64,000 nucleotides of DNA from Endotrypanum monterogeii (taxonomy: Eukaryota; Euglenozoa; Kinetoplastea; Trypanosomatida; Trypanosomatidae): positions 1 through 64,000 of the forward strand of contig CM007345.1 in the NCBI GenBank assembly GCA_000333855.2. The letters are read 5' to 3'. The stretch's first letter is position 1, and each line of letters starts with the position of its first letter. The notes under the pieces are model-generated. The model searched no databases, had not been told where the DNA came from, and saw only the letters and a list, made by a program, of their open reading frames with translations. Positions 29,246 through 40,504 of the stretch are shown piece by piece. A program made the position numbers and the translations under genes.

Positions 29246-31089
29246 GGTGAATGTGCTTGGGAATATTTTTCTGCGAGGCGCCTAGTGTGTGTGTGTGGGT
29301 GGGGGGGGGGCGGTGGACCCTTTGTCCGGCTAGAGATTTCGAACTTGGGAGGCTCTAGGGGGCCACCCGGCGCATAAAGGAGATGCCGCAGGGAGAAAAA
29401 GGTGTAAAGAGCAGCTTCTGTTCAGCACACAACAGAAAACCCAATGCAGGGGTTCGAGGGGAGGGGGGAGGCGAGAAGCACGATTAGAAAGAGCACTTGA
29501 GCAGTGTGCAGCAGCAAATCTGCAAAAGGAAGACACGTAGCCTAAAAACTCGCGATAGACATGGAGAGGAAGGCAGCCTGTTGCCACCAGAGCCTCGTCG
29601 TTCCTTCAGCAGGGTAGTGCCATATGTAGAACGTCGGGAAAAAAAGAATCACACGATACACAAAGCTTTGCCAGACACTCATCTACGCATGCACAAATGG
29701 TGAATGGACAATCAACCGGAGGGAGGAGATGGGTAACGCTGAATGGCTAACACCCAGATGAGGGGTCGCTAAGCTCATCAGCCGCGTACGCGAGGTTTAT
29801 TTTTTGAGATGCGCGGACAAGCACTGTGTATATTTTGTGGGCGAGCCGCTGAGAAGGGTAAACCTCCGTAAAGTGAATAGGGGTTGGGGGATGAAATTCT
29901 CTTCATGATACGGACTCCCACCCCGAGACAAGCATGCCAGAAACAAACGGGCGCAGAAAGCGACCTCGCGTTTGTGGCGAGGGGGTGGGGATGACCCTGC
30001 GTGCCTAAATCGAGCCTGGCCTTCGTGATACCACGCCCCCACCACCACCGCCGCGCACTTGAATTTCACAAAACGCCGTGAGGGTTCTCTACGTCGGTGT
30101 CTCGGGGGCTTGATCAAATGATGTGTGGTCTCCCCTCGTCACTTCTCCGGCTTTTTGCTTCTTTAGCACTCCTAGCCACAGAGAATGGGGCGCTCCACAC
30201 ACCTACCCGACGTGTCCTTCGAGGTGGAAAGTGCGGAACAGATGGAAAAAAAAAAAAACAGCAGCCCAACAACAACGAAGGAAACAGGAAGCATCAGGGA
30301 ATGGGGTAGGGAGGAACATAAGTCAAAGCAACGCGAGCCTCCTTGCCCTTCCACAGACACCGCCGCCTTCCCTGCCCCCCCCCCTTCAAGTCGCCCCTAG
30401 TGTATCTAAGACAAAGTTAACTTTCCGTGGTACATTTTACGGAGACCAGTCAACTACTTAGGAAGAAGCTTCGGTGCTCACGGGATAGACGCACACCGTG
30501 GGAGAACTTGAGCGAATGCAGGTGGCCTACCAGGGGTGGACGGGCGCGGCGGGAGTCCCCTCGCCCGAGAAGGCGCTGCTCACTACCACTGCCTGGCGAC
30601 ACAATGAGTAAATGGCGTTGGCTGATAGAGAACTTTTTTTTAAAAAAGGAAACGGAGTCACAATAACATGGGGAAAAAAATTCCAAAATGACATAAATAA
30701 TAAATCTCGATTGGTCGCTCGATAAAACGTCGTCCGATCGCCTTTGAATTGGGTTCCCCGCCTGCGCGGGTGGTTTGTGTGCCCTCTTGAGGTGTGTGTG
30801 TGTGTGTGTGTGGAGGGGGGAGGGCAGAAAGTAACCAGCCACACGGTTACCAAACAAACCGCAACATACATCTTCCTAGAGACAAGAATGATGAAGTGAA
30901 AAAAAAAACTAACAACACTCTACAGACCCATGTACACTGGGAATATACACGCTCGATTATTACGAGCAAGGTCACTGCTGCTATGTTATTTGTCCCGGCA
31001 GTCCTCTCTTTTTTTCGAGGCGCTACATCGATGTAGAGTGGTGGCGTTCGCCTCGTTTCTTGTGTCAGAGACACCGTGTCGTCAGCAGA
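29246..31089. other. 1.8-kb gap downstream of ETF-beta
   Basis: G runs at 29300-29310, A run at 30246-30257 and C run at 30377-30386; a (GT)n at 30792-30811. ATG-started frames on the minus strand are short. No RNA gene could be recognised by eye. Confidence 0.5.
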
Positions 31090-31866
31090 CTAGATCACCT
31101 TTGCCTCGTGCAACTTATTGTAGAACTCATCCACTGTCTTCACTTTAACCCCGGCCTTGCGGAGAGCTGGTTCTGCCACAGTCTGTGTTGTGAGACGGGG
31201 TGTGATATCCACGCCAAGAGTTGCCACGTCCCTCGTGTCCACAGACTTCTTGCGAGCCTTCATGATGTTTGGTAACTTCGGGAACCGGGGTGTATTGAGG
31301 CGCAGATCTGCAGCCAGAACACATGGCATAGAAAGCTCGACCACCTGGCGGCCAGCATCCACCTCTCGTGTCACACTGACCTTGCCATCCTTCACCTCTA
31401 ATTTGGAGGCAAAAGTGCCCTGCGGTGCATCTAGAAGTCCGGCTAGCAATTGCGCAGTGCACCCGAAGTCGCCGTCGACGGCTTGTTTGCCCAGTACCCA
31501 AATATCTGGCTTGATTTCTTCGTGTATTTTTTGAAGTATCTGAGCAATGGCCAGAGGCTCCACTGCCTCGGCCGCCGCATCCGGAACGACGACGTGCATG
31601 GCCTTGTCACAGCCAAGTGCCATGGCCGTGCGTAGAACTTCGTCAGCCTTTTTGTTGCCGATAGTGATTGCAATAACCTCATCTGCTATTTTCTTTTCCT
31701 TCAGTTGAATGGCCTCCTCGATCGCGATCTCGTCAAATGGATTCACGCTCATCTTCGAGTTGGCTACTTGCACCTTGTTGTCTTTAACTCTCACCTTTAC
31801 CGTATAGTCCACGACACGCTTCACGCACACCGCGACCTTGAGGTAGTTGGGTACGGTACGGAACAT
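31090..31866 (-). CDS. ETFB: Electron transfer flavoprotein subunit beta
   Basis: 258 aa from an ATG, the usual length. The start LKVAVCVKRVVDYTVKVRVK and NPFDEIAIEEAIQLKEK match the ETF-beta N-terminus, AITIGNKKADEVLRTAMALG is the next conserved block, and WVLGKQAVDGDFGCTAQLLA is the ETF-beta signature (about 125-144), which packs on AMP. With ETF-alpha (not in the window) it carries electrons from acyl-CoA and other matrix dehydrogenases to ETF-ubiquinone oxidoreductase. The N-terminal presequence is minimal, as in other ETF-beta proteins. A splice acceptor is predicted 125 bases upstream. Confidence 0.96.
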   Translation of the reverse strand: MFRTVPNYLKVAVCVKRVVDYTVKVRVKDNKVQVANSKMSVNPFDEIAIEEAIQLKEKKIADEVIAITIGNKKADEVLRTAMALGCDKAMHVVVPDAAAEAVEPLAIAQILQKIHEEIKPDIWVLGKQAVDGDFGCTAQLLAGLLDAPQGTFASKLEVKDGKVSVTREVDAGRQVVELSMPCVLAADLRLNTPRFPKLPNIMKARKKSVDTRDVATLGVDITPRLTTQTVAEPALRKAGVKVKTVDEFYNKLHEAKVI

Positions 31867-31991
31867 TGCGCTGGATGGATGTGGTAAGTGATAAAAAGAG
31901 CCTCAACACACCTGGCGGTCGGCGGGGTCCGGATATGCGTGCGGGTACGAAGCTGTTTAGGGTTGTAGTGCAACTGTTTTGGCTTCGTTAT

Positions 31992-32033
31992 CTGATAGTC
32001 GAGGACGCGTGGAAAGAATAAAAGGGAGATGTT
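31992..32033 (-). promoter_or_regulatory. Predicted trans-splice acceptor for ETF-beta
   Basis: Minus-strand CATCTCCCTTTTATTCTTTC and further pyrimidines end at ATCAG, AG at 31993-31992. Confidence 0.55.
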
Positions 32034-33506
32034 TTTTTTTTTTGCAATTTCCGCGGGGGAAAGACTTTGTGGGAGGCAGTGAGAAGGAAACGTGTGGGAT
32101 AGTAGGTACCAAGGGTGTGTCTGTATTCAGTGCTGTGCTGTGGAGGGTACGTGATGTTTGTTTCTGACGAGATGATCTGCGCGAGGGGGCAGGGGTGGGA
32201 GAACAATAGAAGGTACAGAAAAGAAAAACGTTGCGGACGCACGCGTATTAGGGCATTGGTTCGTAAAGAGGGACTGTGTGTCCCAAAGACGGTAGATTTC
32301 TACTTTGGAGGGGGTGGGACGAGAACCTTCACCGACAACCAGTGGTCAGAGTTAAGTAAGCCTGTGACGGCCGCGACGAACAGACCCAGATGATGACGCC
32401 CTGTTGTGCCATAGTCGTTGAAAGCGGGATCGTCACCTAGGGGAGCCCACCGAACACTTTTATCAGATTCGGAGGAGACCTCGCAGACGAACGTGCATCC
32501 TTTTTTCAAACTACACCCACACAGTCGCGCTTGGCCCGGAAACGTTTCCCCCACGGCAGAGACCCTCATTTCTAGCTCTAGCAGCAAGGAATAGAAAATT
32601 AATATATATACATATATTATATATATCTATATATATTCCGCCCTCACGCACCACTCCATTGACAGGTTACGGTGTACATTTGATCAACCATCCATCCTTT
32701 TACGGTGGTGTGCATCAATGAGAGAGTGGTCATCGCCACATCCACCACGCCTCCTCCTTTCCCTTAAGTGATTCAAAGGTTGGATCTGATAGAACATACT
32801 CGCAACTTCCACCTCTGTGAACGTGTGCCTAATAGCGCACACGGCTTCGAAGGCTAGCACCGAGAAAAAAAAAATGATGCGCACCAAATCAGTGCTTCTT
32901 TTAGTTATCTGAAACAAAGAAAGAAGGTAGAAGAATGGTAATAGTAATAATGTGAAGGAGTCAAGTATTCAAACAAACTAAAAAAAAAATGTGAACAGAT
33001 ATCTACCACTTCGCTTTCTTCGCGCCAAACTCAAAATCCACGGCATGCCTGCAGACAAAATTTCAGTGCGGCTTTCAGAAGGCCATTCCCTGTTTTGTCG
33101 CTCTCTTCCCTTTTGTTGTTTTTCACCACCCGATTCGCATCGTTGTCGCATGCTATGGGGCCTATTAGCTCCCACCACCACCTGGACACTTAAATGAAGA
33201 ATATGGTTATATATTATATATGTAATATATAGGTGAGAAGGGTATCCTCAAATGTTATCCATCAATAAGAGATGCCAACACACGTTCGCAATTTTTCAAA
33301 CCAGACAGGAGGCGGGTGAGGCCCAGTGTCACGGTAATTCCGTTGCTGCTTCTCTTCCCTTCGATCTCAGCCTTTTGTTTTAGGGCTTTACCACACTCCA
33401 ATATCCCGAGCTCGCCGAAGATCCCCCAGTTCATGAATGCCACAGTAGACAAATGGAAATCTCCTCTAGTGCCCCAGCCTATCAGAGCGCGCGCATCGGC
33501 TCAGAC
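32034..33506. other. 1.5-kb gap between ETF-beta and TypA
   Basis: Two AT palindrome blocks (about 32598-32638 and 33207-33231). A second minus-strand pyrimidine tract (about 32180-32225) is not followed by a credible frame. After the TypA stop the same frame meets another stop within three codons and then stays open for 81 codons (33500-33255), judged chance. Confidence 0.5.
32598..32638. repeat. AT-rich near-palindromic block
   Basis: Imperfect TATATA runs with interspersed C and A in the gap upstream of ETF-beta; a shorter sister block lies at about 33207-33231. Confidence 0.85.
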
Positions 33507-35411
33507 TCACTTTCGCCTAAGTGTACGCATGCTTGTTTTGCCGTTAAATCCCGGCTTACGCATGCGAATCGACTTGGGCGTTACCGTCACGAGCTCATCA
33601 TCTGTCACCCACGCAACACAGTCTTCGAAGGTGTAACGCGCCGCCGTATAGGCTCCTCTTTTACTGTTTGCCTTGTCGTTGGCATTTGCCCGCATCCCGC
33701 CAAGCTGCTCGTTGCGCTTGCACACGTTCACCCCAAGGTTCTGCAACGCTGTCTTCTGATTCTCACCGACGATCTGGCCGTAGTGCACGTGGTCACCAGG
33801 GAGAACAAAAAATCGGCCCTGTGTACTGAAACCTGAGAGGGACCAGTCCGTCACTTCGCCACCATCCACGGAAATAAGAGCACCCGACTCCCGCTCCGTG
33901 TCGATGGCGGCCATTGGGCGATACGAGTCGAAATGATGGTTCAGCACGCCGTCGCCGCCGGTGAGGGTGTGGAACCGCAACGGCAAATTTGACATGAGAC
34001 GCACCGGCATCACACACTCCATGAGGACGCGGCCGTTCGAGAGGGGCTCGATTTCGCCAATTTCACCCATCTTCGAACTCAAGAAAGAGACGATGCTAGA
34101 CACTAGGTTGTCCTTGAACTCCAGGAGCAGTCGCTCGAACGGCTCGCACTCCACACCGTCGATCATACGCGTGAGCACCCGCGGCGCCTGAATCTCAAAC
34201 TCGTAACCTTCGCGCCGCATATCCTCAATGATTACAGACAGGTGTAGGGGACCGCGACCTAACATGGTGACCTGCTTTGCGTTCAGAGTTTTGAGTTGCA
34301 ATGCCGTGTTCACCATCACCTCTCGGTCAAGCCGACGCAGGATGACGCTCATCTTGCCCATTGTCTCCGTCGCTTCCTTCCCCTTCCAGCTGGCTTCACT
34401 CTCTTGTAAGACCAGACTATAAGTTGGATCATCTGGCTTCTTATACGGAAAAATTTTCACTGCCCCCTGCTTGCCAATGGTGCCGCCAATCTTCAGAGGG
34501 ACCTTCACCCCAATAGGTTCCTGAAGTTCAAGGATGCAGATATCGCCAAAGCTGGCGCTGGTCACTGGCATCTTCTGCACACCGCAGTAGAGGTGAATAG
34601 ACTTGACCAGGGCGTCCGTCTGCTTCTCCTCTAGTGCCACCGTGACCACGTCGCCTGTGCGAACAATGCCGTTGTAAACGCGGCCGATCGCCAGCTTGGT
34701 GTTATTCTTCTCGTCCTCGTCCACTTGGGCGATGAGCATTTGCAGAGTTTCCTCGTCGTCCGCCTTTGGTGGCGGTACATTACTGAAGATAGTGTCGAAA
34801 AGAGGGGCCAATGTGCCCTCTTTCATGGGTGTTTCATTCATGTACCCACTACGCCCAGAACCGTACAAGAACTTCATGTCAAGCTGGCTCTCATCTTGAG
34901 CAGCTTCCAGGAACAAGTCCTCGACGGCTTGCTCTGTCTTGGATATGTTGAGGTCATCCTTGTCGATCTTGTTAAGACACACAATAGGTCTAAGATTAAG
35001 TGAGAGCGCTTTGCGCAAGACATACCGCGTACCAGGGCGTACTCCCTCCTTCGCATCGACTAAGAGAATAATTCCCTCCACCATCTGCAGCGCGCGCTCC
35101 ACCTCACCAGAGAAGTCCAAGTGACCAGGTGTGTCCACGATGTTGATGCGACGCTTTCCGTTGTCAAGGAGGATCGCAGTGTTTTTCGCCAAAATAGTGA
35201 TACCGCGTTCTTTCTCTTGATCTTTGCTGTCCATCACGCGGTTGTGGGCATTGGCCACCGTGCCGGACTGACTCAACATGCTGTCCACAAGGGTGGTTTT
35301 TCCGTGGTCAACGTGAGCAATGACTGCAATGTTGCGCACGTCATCCCTTGTGTGGACCCATCGCGCTACCACTGCTGAGACGCGAAGCGAAGACGCGAAG
35401 AACCGGCGCAT
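33507..35411 (-). CDS. Mitochondrial TypA/BipA-type translational GTPase
   Basis: 634 aa from the first ATG. The presequence is MRRFFASSLRVSAVVARWVH. GTPase motifs follow: G1 AHVDHGKT at 32-39, G2 RGITI at 69-73, G3 DTPGH at 93-97, G4 NKID at 147-150. The G5 region reads YGSGRSGY instead of the more usual SAxxG. Downstream come the EF-G-like domains II, III and V and the TypA-specific C-terminal domain (FSTQGRFFVLPGDHVHYGQI, GENQKTALQNLGVN), ending in a basic tail. In bacteria BipA binds the 70S ribosome in assembly and stress adaptation; here a mitoribosome role is inferred. Bacterial BipA is about 607 aa, so only the presequence and small tail are extra. Confidence 0.94.
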   Translation of the reverse strand: MRRFFASSLRVSAVVARWVHTRDDVRNIAVIAHVDHGKTTLVDSMLSQSGTVANAHNRVMDSKDQEKERGITILAKNTAILLDNGKRRINIVDTPGHLDFSGEVERALQMVEGIILLVDAKEGVRPGTRYVLRKALSLNLRPIVCLNKIDKDDLNISKTEQAVEDLFLEAAQDESQLDMKFLYGSGRSGYMNETPMKEGTLAPLFDTIFSNVPPPKADDEETLQMLIAQVDEDEKNNTKLAIGRVYNGIVRTGDVVTVALEEKQTDALVKSIHLYCGVQKMPVTSASFGDICILELQEPIGVKVPLKIGGTIGKQGAVKIFPYKKPDDPTYSLVLQESEASWKGKEATETMGKMSVILRRLDREVMVNTALQLKTLNAKQVTMLGRGPLHLSVIIEDMRREGYEFEIQAPRVLTRMIDGVECEPFERLLLEFKDNLVSSIVSFLSSKMGEIGEIEPLSNGRVLMECVMPVRLMSNLPLRFHTLTGGDGVLNHHFDSYRPMAAIDTERESGALISVDGGEVTDWSLSGFSTQGRFFVLPGDHVHYGQIVGENQKTALQNLGVNVCKRNEQLGGMRANANDKANSKRGAYTAARYTFEDCVAWVTDDELVTVTPKSIRMRKPGFNGKTSMRTLRRK

Positions 35412-36444
35412 TGGAGAATCACAGCGAGGAAAGCAGTGTAGCGTGTTCGATAATTCCGCCTTTGGACAGTGGCAATCGTCCAGCAAAGCGTCAATTGGCA
35501 GCGGAGACCAATCGAACAAGCGCAAGTCTGAGAGTTTTTTTATAAAATGTGAACCAGAAATTCTAGACAAAGAAAATTCTCTGTGGAAGCACGGATACGC
35601 GCGCGGGTGTCTTTATGCTTTAGAGGACAAAGTGAGCCTCGTACCCCCCCCCTCCCCGCAAAACAAAAAGGCCACAGACATCGCCATCGGGCATGCGTAT
35701 GACATCGCCATGTGTTCATATTTGATTACACAATAACAAATACGAAGAAAAAAAAACGAGGAACGAAATCATAGTAGGAATTTGGAGACTATAAAATGAG
35801 GAGGTCGATCAGCCGCCACACCTCATCACGGGCAGGACGAGGAGGGGGGGGGGAGGGGGACGGGGGTCGATTGCTGACACACTCCCCTTCCTTTACCAAG
35901 ACACAAATATACGAGATCGACATCAGACATACTGCTGCTGTTCATGAGAAGCCTTGTGAGCAAAAACAAGAGGCGCGATGGCGACGCCGATGCTCCCAAC
36001 AATTGCATCAGCTGCCGGGGATTCTACTGAGGCTCTGCGAGCCGCCCGAGTTTCATGGAGCCATCTTTATTTGATCGTTATGATTACTTTTTTTTTACTT
36101 GTTATGAATATTCTCCCTAGTGATTATAATGTCTCCAGGGACAACAAAGGAGTCGGGCAGAGTGGCAGAGAGAAGGGAGGGCGCGAATGAATGCGGCACC
36201 AGGTTCGTTCATTTTTTATTTTATCAGCGACAACGTTGCTGAAGCACGAGCAGGGAAGGAAGAGATAAGTGAAGACGGTGTTAATATTGCTTCCGTGTGG
36301 CCTTTGTCCTCCCCTGAGTAGCTCTTTGGTCAGCTCTCACCGCTACACCATTGCTATCATAAAGCGACCGCAATGCGTTTCCGAAGGGGCTCTGTGAAGT
36401 ACAGACATGCATGACCCCATCTGCAAGACGGAGATGATCAGCCG
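35412..36444. other. Intergenic between TypA and RPB6
   Basis: About 1 kb. C run at 35645-35651, G run at 35845-35852, A run at 35748-35756 and T run at 36089-36096. No coding frame with ATG on the minus strand is convincing. Confidence 0.5.
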
Positions 36445-36834
36445 CTAGTACTGAAGATCGAGCATAGCTGTATCCACCATAAGCTCGTTCACCGGTATAG
36501 TTTCAACGGTACCGTCTGGCCACGTGCGGCGCACTAACATGCGAATCCTACGCTGCAGAAGATCGTATTTGGCCATCATAACCGGGTCTACCGCTAGAGA
36601 GCGCGGATTGGTGCACCGCTCTGCTACCTCGACACAATCGCGACCCGGCGTTGAGCTGGGGAAAGACAAAGCAGTGCCGCTGGCGATCTGCTTGGCGCGC
36701 TCACCAATAATGCGAGCAACCTCGAACTTGGTCAGGTATAAGCCGCTTCGCCGCTCCACGAACGGCGTCACAATCGCAGAATAGGCCGAGACGCTTTTTG
36801 CGACCTCGGCATCGAGGACCTCCGAACGTAGCAT
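36445..36834 (-). CDS. RPB6: RNA polymerase common subunit RPB6 (RPABC2)
   Basis: 129 aa from an ATG. The conserved RPB6/omega block is LYLTKFEVARIIGERAKQIA (about 32-51), corresponding to the eukaryotic LTKYERARxLGxRAxQI, and the C-terminal block is VRRTWPDGTVETIPVNELMV, corresponding to VRRxLPDGsyEdW. A shorter insert between them (SSTPGRDCVEVAERCTNPRS) is lineage-specific. RPB6 is shared by RNA polymerases I, II and III and helps clamp assembly. Trypanosomatids have two RPB6 forms, one linked to Pol I (RPB6z); which one this is cannot be told here. The acidic N-terminal tail of yeast and human RPB6 is lacking. Confidence 0.88.
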   Translation of the reverse strand: MLRSEVLDAEVAKSVSAYSAIVTPFVERRSGLYLTKFEVARIIGERAKQIASGTALSFPSSTPGRDCVEVAERCTNPRSLAVDPVMMAKYDLLQRRIRMLVRRTWPDGTVETIPVNELMVDTAMLDLQY

Positions 36835-37588
36835 GGACTGGTGTGGAGACGGTAGACCCGCTCTCCGCCACGGCGGTGGAGCCTCAGTGCAGGAACAAAG
36901 ACCGCTTCAACAGACCCCCGATGAGTCGACCACAACTGCAGCGAGCGTAGTGCAGCTGTCACTTGTCAATGTTTGTTTATCAAGAACAAGGACGAGAACT
37001 GATGCAGTCGGGATGAGCTTGTGGAACCAGGAAAACATACAGGAACATAAAAAATTGGCATGATGTGAGGCCGTAGGGTTAAGAAACGAGGAGAAATCAA
37101 AAAGATTGTGTGTGCAAACATCATCCCACAGGAGCGCAGAAAGGCGCTGGCAGGGAGTCAAGAAAGCCAGCTGGGGAAGCGGTGTAAGCTCTACATGAGT
37201 AGGAACACTTGGTCACAAAATAGCGCATCCTGGCACTTCCACCTCCCATGGAACGGTGGGTTGTTCGAGTCAAACAAGAAGCCAGGCTACTGCAAGTGGC
37301 GCCGAGGTAATAATAAAATGGTACATCTATCCGTAGAGACGTGCACACATCATAAAAAAAAAAATACACGCCGCTGACCTAACATAGATCATTGTCCCTT
37401 ACACGACGAATGTCACTAAGCAACACAGCGGCCGCATCGCTGCATGCACGCACACACTGCTCACACGCCACCTTCTCTGCGTTTGTACTGGAAAGAAACA
37501 CATGAGGAAATTTGCAACGTGAGTGTTCCGAGGGCCAAAAGCCGTCTTCACAATACACGTACAAGGGCATTATTTAACGCAAGTGACG
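36835..37588. other. Intergenic between RPB6 and 714-aa gene
   Basis: 754 bases; A run at 37353-37363. Nothing coding recognised. Confidence 0.5.
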
Positions 37589-39733
37589 CTACCGCAGCAC
37601 TTCCTCAAGCCCCTCGACGGCGTCGGTGAGCGAGAACAGGTCTAGTGGAGAAAGAGAGAGTTGCACCGCAAAGGCCGTCGGCTGTCGACCTTCCGATTCA
37701 GCGCCACATTTCTTGATGATTGTGTGACATTGGGAAAGGAGTGTTTCGCGCAGGGCCCGCAAGAGATGATGCCATGCTCGGTGCACAGAGGGTTCCTTAC
37801 CGCTTAGCGTTGGCGTGCCATCCAGGAAGCACAAGGAGCGAAGCCACGTCTGCTGACTCACTTCCACACGCACAAAGTTCAGTGCGACCACCAGTGGATC
37901 GACGAAGCCGCTCGTACCGTGAGAAACCTGAGTGATGAAGGCCTGCACGCATTGCTGGAGCACAAAGGGCAGCAATGTGTGCATCGATGAGTTTTCACGT
38001 GACGCGAGATCACTACTCTTTCCCCTGAGTGCGCGCCACTCTCCCAGTAGTTGTTCAAGAAAGAAGCGGGCTATGGAGGGGTAAGGACACAGTGCCATTA
38101 GCGAGCCCTGCATGCGTACTCGCGCTCGCTCCTCGAGTCGTTCCAAAAGTTCTACTGCCACCATGCGTGCCAGCTGCCTGTGGTCCTCGAGAGGGCAAGT
38201 GGCGGAGATGCTCAGTATCTCTCTTGCTAAATCGAAGAAGGCCTGGTACCGTCTTGTAAGACATGAGTCTAGTCCCTTGGGTCCGCTAAGCCCTCCTCGG
38301 GTGCTTCCTGCTTCCTCCGCACAACGAACTGTGTACTTGGGGACAGCCGAGATGATGTCGCGTAGGAACAGTAGCTGCCGCATGAGCACGGCCCCACTAC
38401 AGATGCCTCGCAGAGCAACAGTGTAGGCGTCGGTCACACCGCAGAGCAGCGACGCAGCAGAAATCGAATACGCGAACGGCTGCTGAATCGTTCCCTGCAG
38501 ATGATGTCGCAGCGTATCCGAGAGAAGCAGCAGCGCGCCTTGGCGACACAGCGAGTCCGATAAGATCCCCCACGAGGACTCCCCGATCATTTCACATGAA
38601 TGCTCGTCCAATGCGTCAAGCGCTACCAAAGTATATGCCTCCTCCTCTTGATCGCGCTCCATGGCCAGGCTGGCTGCTGTACAGTCTGGTGGTACGGTTC
38701 CTCTTTCCACATCAGTGGAGTGCAATGCACCAGCAGGATCGGCAGGAAACCCAAAAGTCTGCAAAGCAGCCAACGCGAATGACAGGGAATCGCTGCAGTT
38801 GTTGAAGTTCATCTCGGCAGCCATCTGGCGGAGGCTAGATAAAAACCTGCTCAAAGCGGTGTCCAAATCACTGTCGACTTGTGTGTCGCCAAGGCTTTTT
38901 CTCTGGGATGGTACGCTGGTCGAGGCGGTCGTGTTCGTGGCTGGCAAAAGGCGCTTGCGCTGAGGATGCGGTGTGACGTTAATTGACCCTGGTAATCGTT
39001 GCGCATGTTCAGTCGGTGATGAATAAAACTCAGTATGGCACAGAGCAGCGTAGACTGCCAACAGCAGCGCGACAACGGTGCCGTCCTTGGCACTGGTAGT
39101 ACGGCGAAGAGTGTCGACGAGGCGGACCAGCGCCCCACGGAGATGATAGGCAACGACCGTGTCGATCAACTTCATCTGCTCCTCTGTGGAACTGCTCCTG
39201 ACTTCATCGCCACACTCCATGTCAGACACATCCGATGGGTCAGGGAAGGCGTGCGATGCCTTCACTGTTGCGGGTTCGGCATCTCTAAGGTGAAGACTTG
39301 GCAGGACAGAGAGTACGAGAATAGGCACCAGGTCACGTGCCCATGCCTCCATGGTTGTGAAAACGGACAGGAGAAGGTCACTATCTTCGACATCTGTCAA
39401 TGCATCCCGTTCTCGGGGGCGAAAAAGTCGACGCTTACGAACCACCGTCTCAAAAAAAAGTGCGATGTAGACGCGTGACACAATTACCACATACAACGCT
39501 GCCTGCGCAGCCGAAGGCAAGGGCATCTGCAGTGACAAGAGGGAGCTCATCAGCTCCCGTGCGTCTGTGTCTTGTCCAACATGAGAGTCGACATGATGCA
39601 AGAGATCGTCCAAGGGGATCGTGCTCAGATGCTCATATGTTTGTGCGATAGACTCCAAGGCGGCCACACCTTCCGCCGGAGGTGCGGAAAATGCCCACAC
39701 TACTGTTGTCGTAGTATCCGTGCGGTTATCCAT
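37589..39733 (-). CDS. Large helical protein of unknown function (714 aa)
   Basis: 714 aa from an ATG (MDNRTDTTTTVVWAF). No family recognised. The sequence is mostly alternating amphipathic helices rich in Leu and Ala, as in alpha-solenoid or vesicle-tether proteins, with polar linkers at about 170-190 and 240-290 that are Ser/Thr-rich. No membrane segment or presequence. Helix-rich blocks such as YQAFFDLAREILSISATCPL and LLPFVLQQCVQAFITQVSHG recall subunits of tethering complexes (COG or exocyst type), but no signature supports a name. Confidence 0.85.
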   Translation of the reverse strand: MDNRTDTTTTVVWAFSAPPAEGVAALESIAQTYEHLSTIPLDDLLHHVDSHVGQDTDARELMSSLLSLQMPLPSAAQAALYVVIVSRVYIALFFETVVRKRRLFRPRERDALTDVEDSDLLLSVFTTMEAWARDLVPILVLSVLPSLHLRDAEPATVKASHAFPDPSDVSDMECGDEVRSSSTEEQMKLIDTVVAYHLRGALVRLVDTLRRTTSAKDGTVVALLLAVYAALCHTEFYSSPTEHAQRLPGSINVTPHPQRKRLLPATNTTASTSVPSQRKSLGDTQVDSDLDTALSRFLSSLRQMAAEMNFNNCSDSLSFALAALQTFGFPADPAGALHSTDVERGTVPPDCTAASLAMERDQEEEAYTLVALDALDEHSCEMIGESSWGILSDSLCRQGALLLLSDTLRHHLQGTIQQPFAYSISAASLLCGVTDAYTVALRGICSGAVLMRQLLFLRDIISAVPKYTVRCAEEAGSTRGGLSGPKGLDSCLTRRYQAFFDLAREILSISATCPLEDHRQLARMVAVELLERLEERARVRMQGSLMALCPYPSIARFFLEQLLGEWRALRGKSSDLASRENSSMHTLLPFVLQQCVQAFITQVSHGTSGFVDPLVVALNFVRVEVSQQTWLRSLCFLDGTPTLSGKEPSVHRAWHHLLRALRETLLSQCHTIIKKCGAESEGRQPTAFAVQLSLSPLDLFSLTDAVEGLEEVLR

Positions 39734-39912
39734 AGAGGGGGGCAGCTAATGTGCCTGTGAAGAGGCAGTGGGTCTGTGGGGGAAAGGTGTTGAGCAGCAA
39801 TTTCAAAAGAAAAGATTGAGACAACGGAGAACGAGTATGCGGACAAGCGATGGAGCGGATGCAGAAAAAGAGGATTAAGAAAAGCCAAGCACAAGACCAC
39901 CCAAATCGATAA

Positions 39913-39949
<37 letters not shown>

Positions 39950-40504
39950 CATTCACCTGAATAGCCACACCTTGTACATTCATCAAAACATCATTTTCCT
40001 TCCACGAAGAAGAGGCTATAGGAAACAGCAAAAAAAAAAAAATACAATGTGTGAGAGTGCTGTCAGTTGGCATATCCAGTAATTATCTTGACCGTTATAC
40101 ACAATGGAGTAACCAGATCGGCAGTCGACTGATCCACTTCCTTCTTCACGCTGTTTCTTTTGGTTCGATAGCACCGCCTGAGAGAAACATAGACGCACGC
40201 ACATACGCACACACACACACACACACACATCATTGTTTGATGTGTCACGGCTTAAAGTTCGCTCGGGAAACTGCTGGCAGCAACACGGCCACTCTTTTCC
40301 ATTGTCTCCACTTTAGTTGAAGCAGATCGGTGGGCTACGATGAGACATCTTCTAAATCACTGACACAAGATCTACACGAATGCACCCCTAAATAGAATGT
40401 ATCCGGTGCTTAATCACGCAACTCGCCTTCTGCTGATTGGATGAACTGGATATTTTCCAAACTCGTAAATACGGGAGCCCACCCACCCAAAATGAAAAAA
40501 AAAA
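39734..40504. other. Intergenic with AT and AC microsatellites
   Basis: (AT)n at 39915-39946, A run at 40030-40042, (AC)11 at 40208-40229. No gene recognised. Confidence 0.55.
39915..39946. repeat. (AT)16 microsatellite
   Basis: Perfect AT dinucleotide array upstream of the 714-aa gene. Confidence 0.94.

Noticed and set aside
33255..33500. 81 open codons in the TypA frame beyond its stop
   Set aside because: Two stops intervene (33507-33509 and 33501-33503), TypA is complete at its usual end, and such an opening is not rare by chance.
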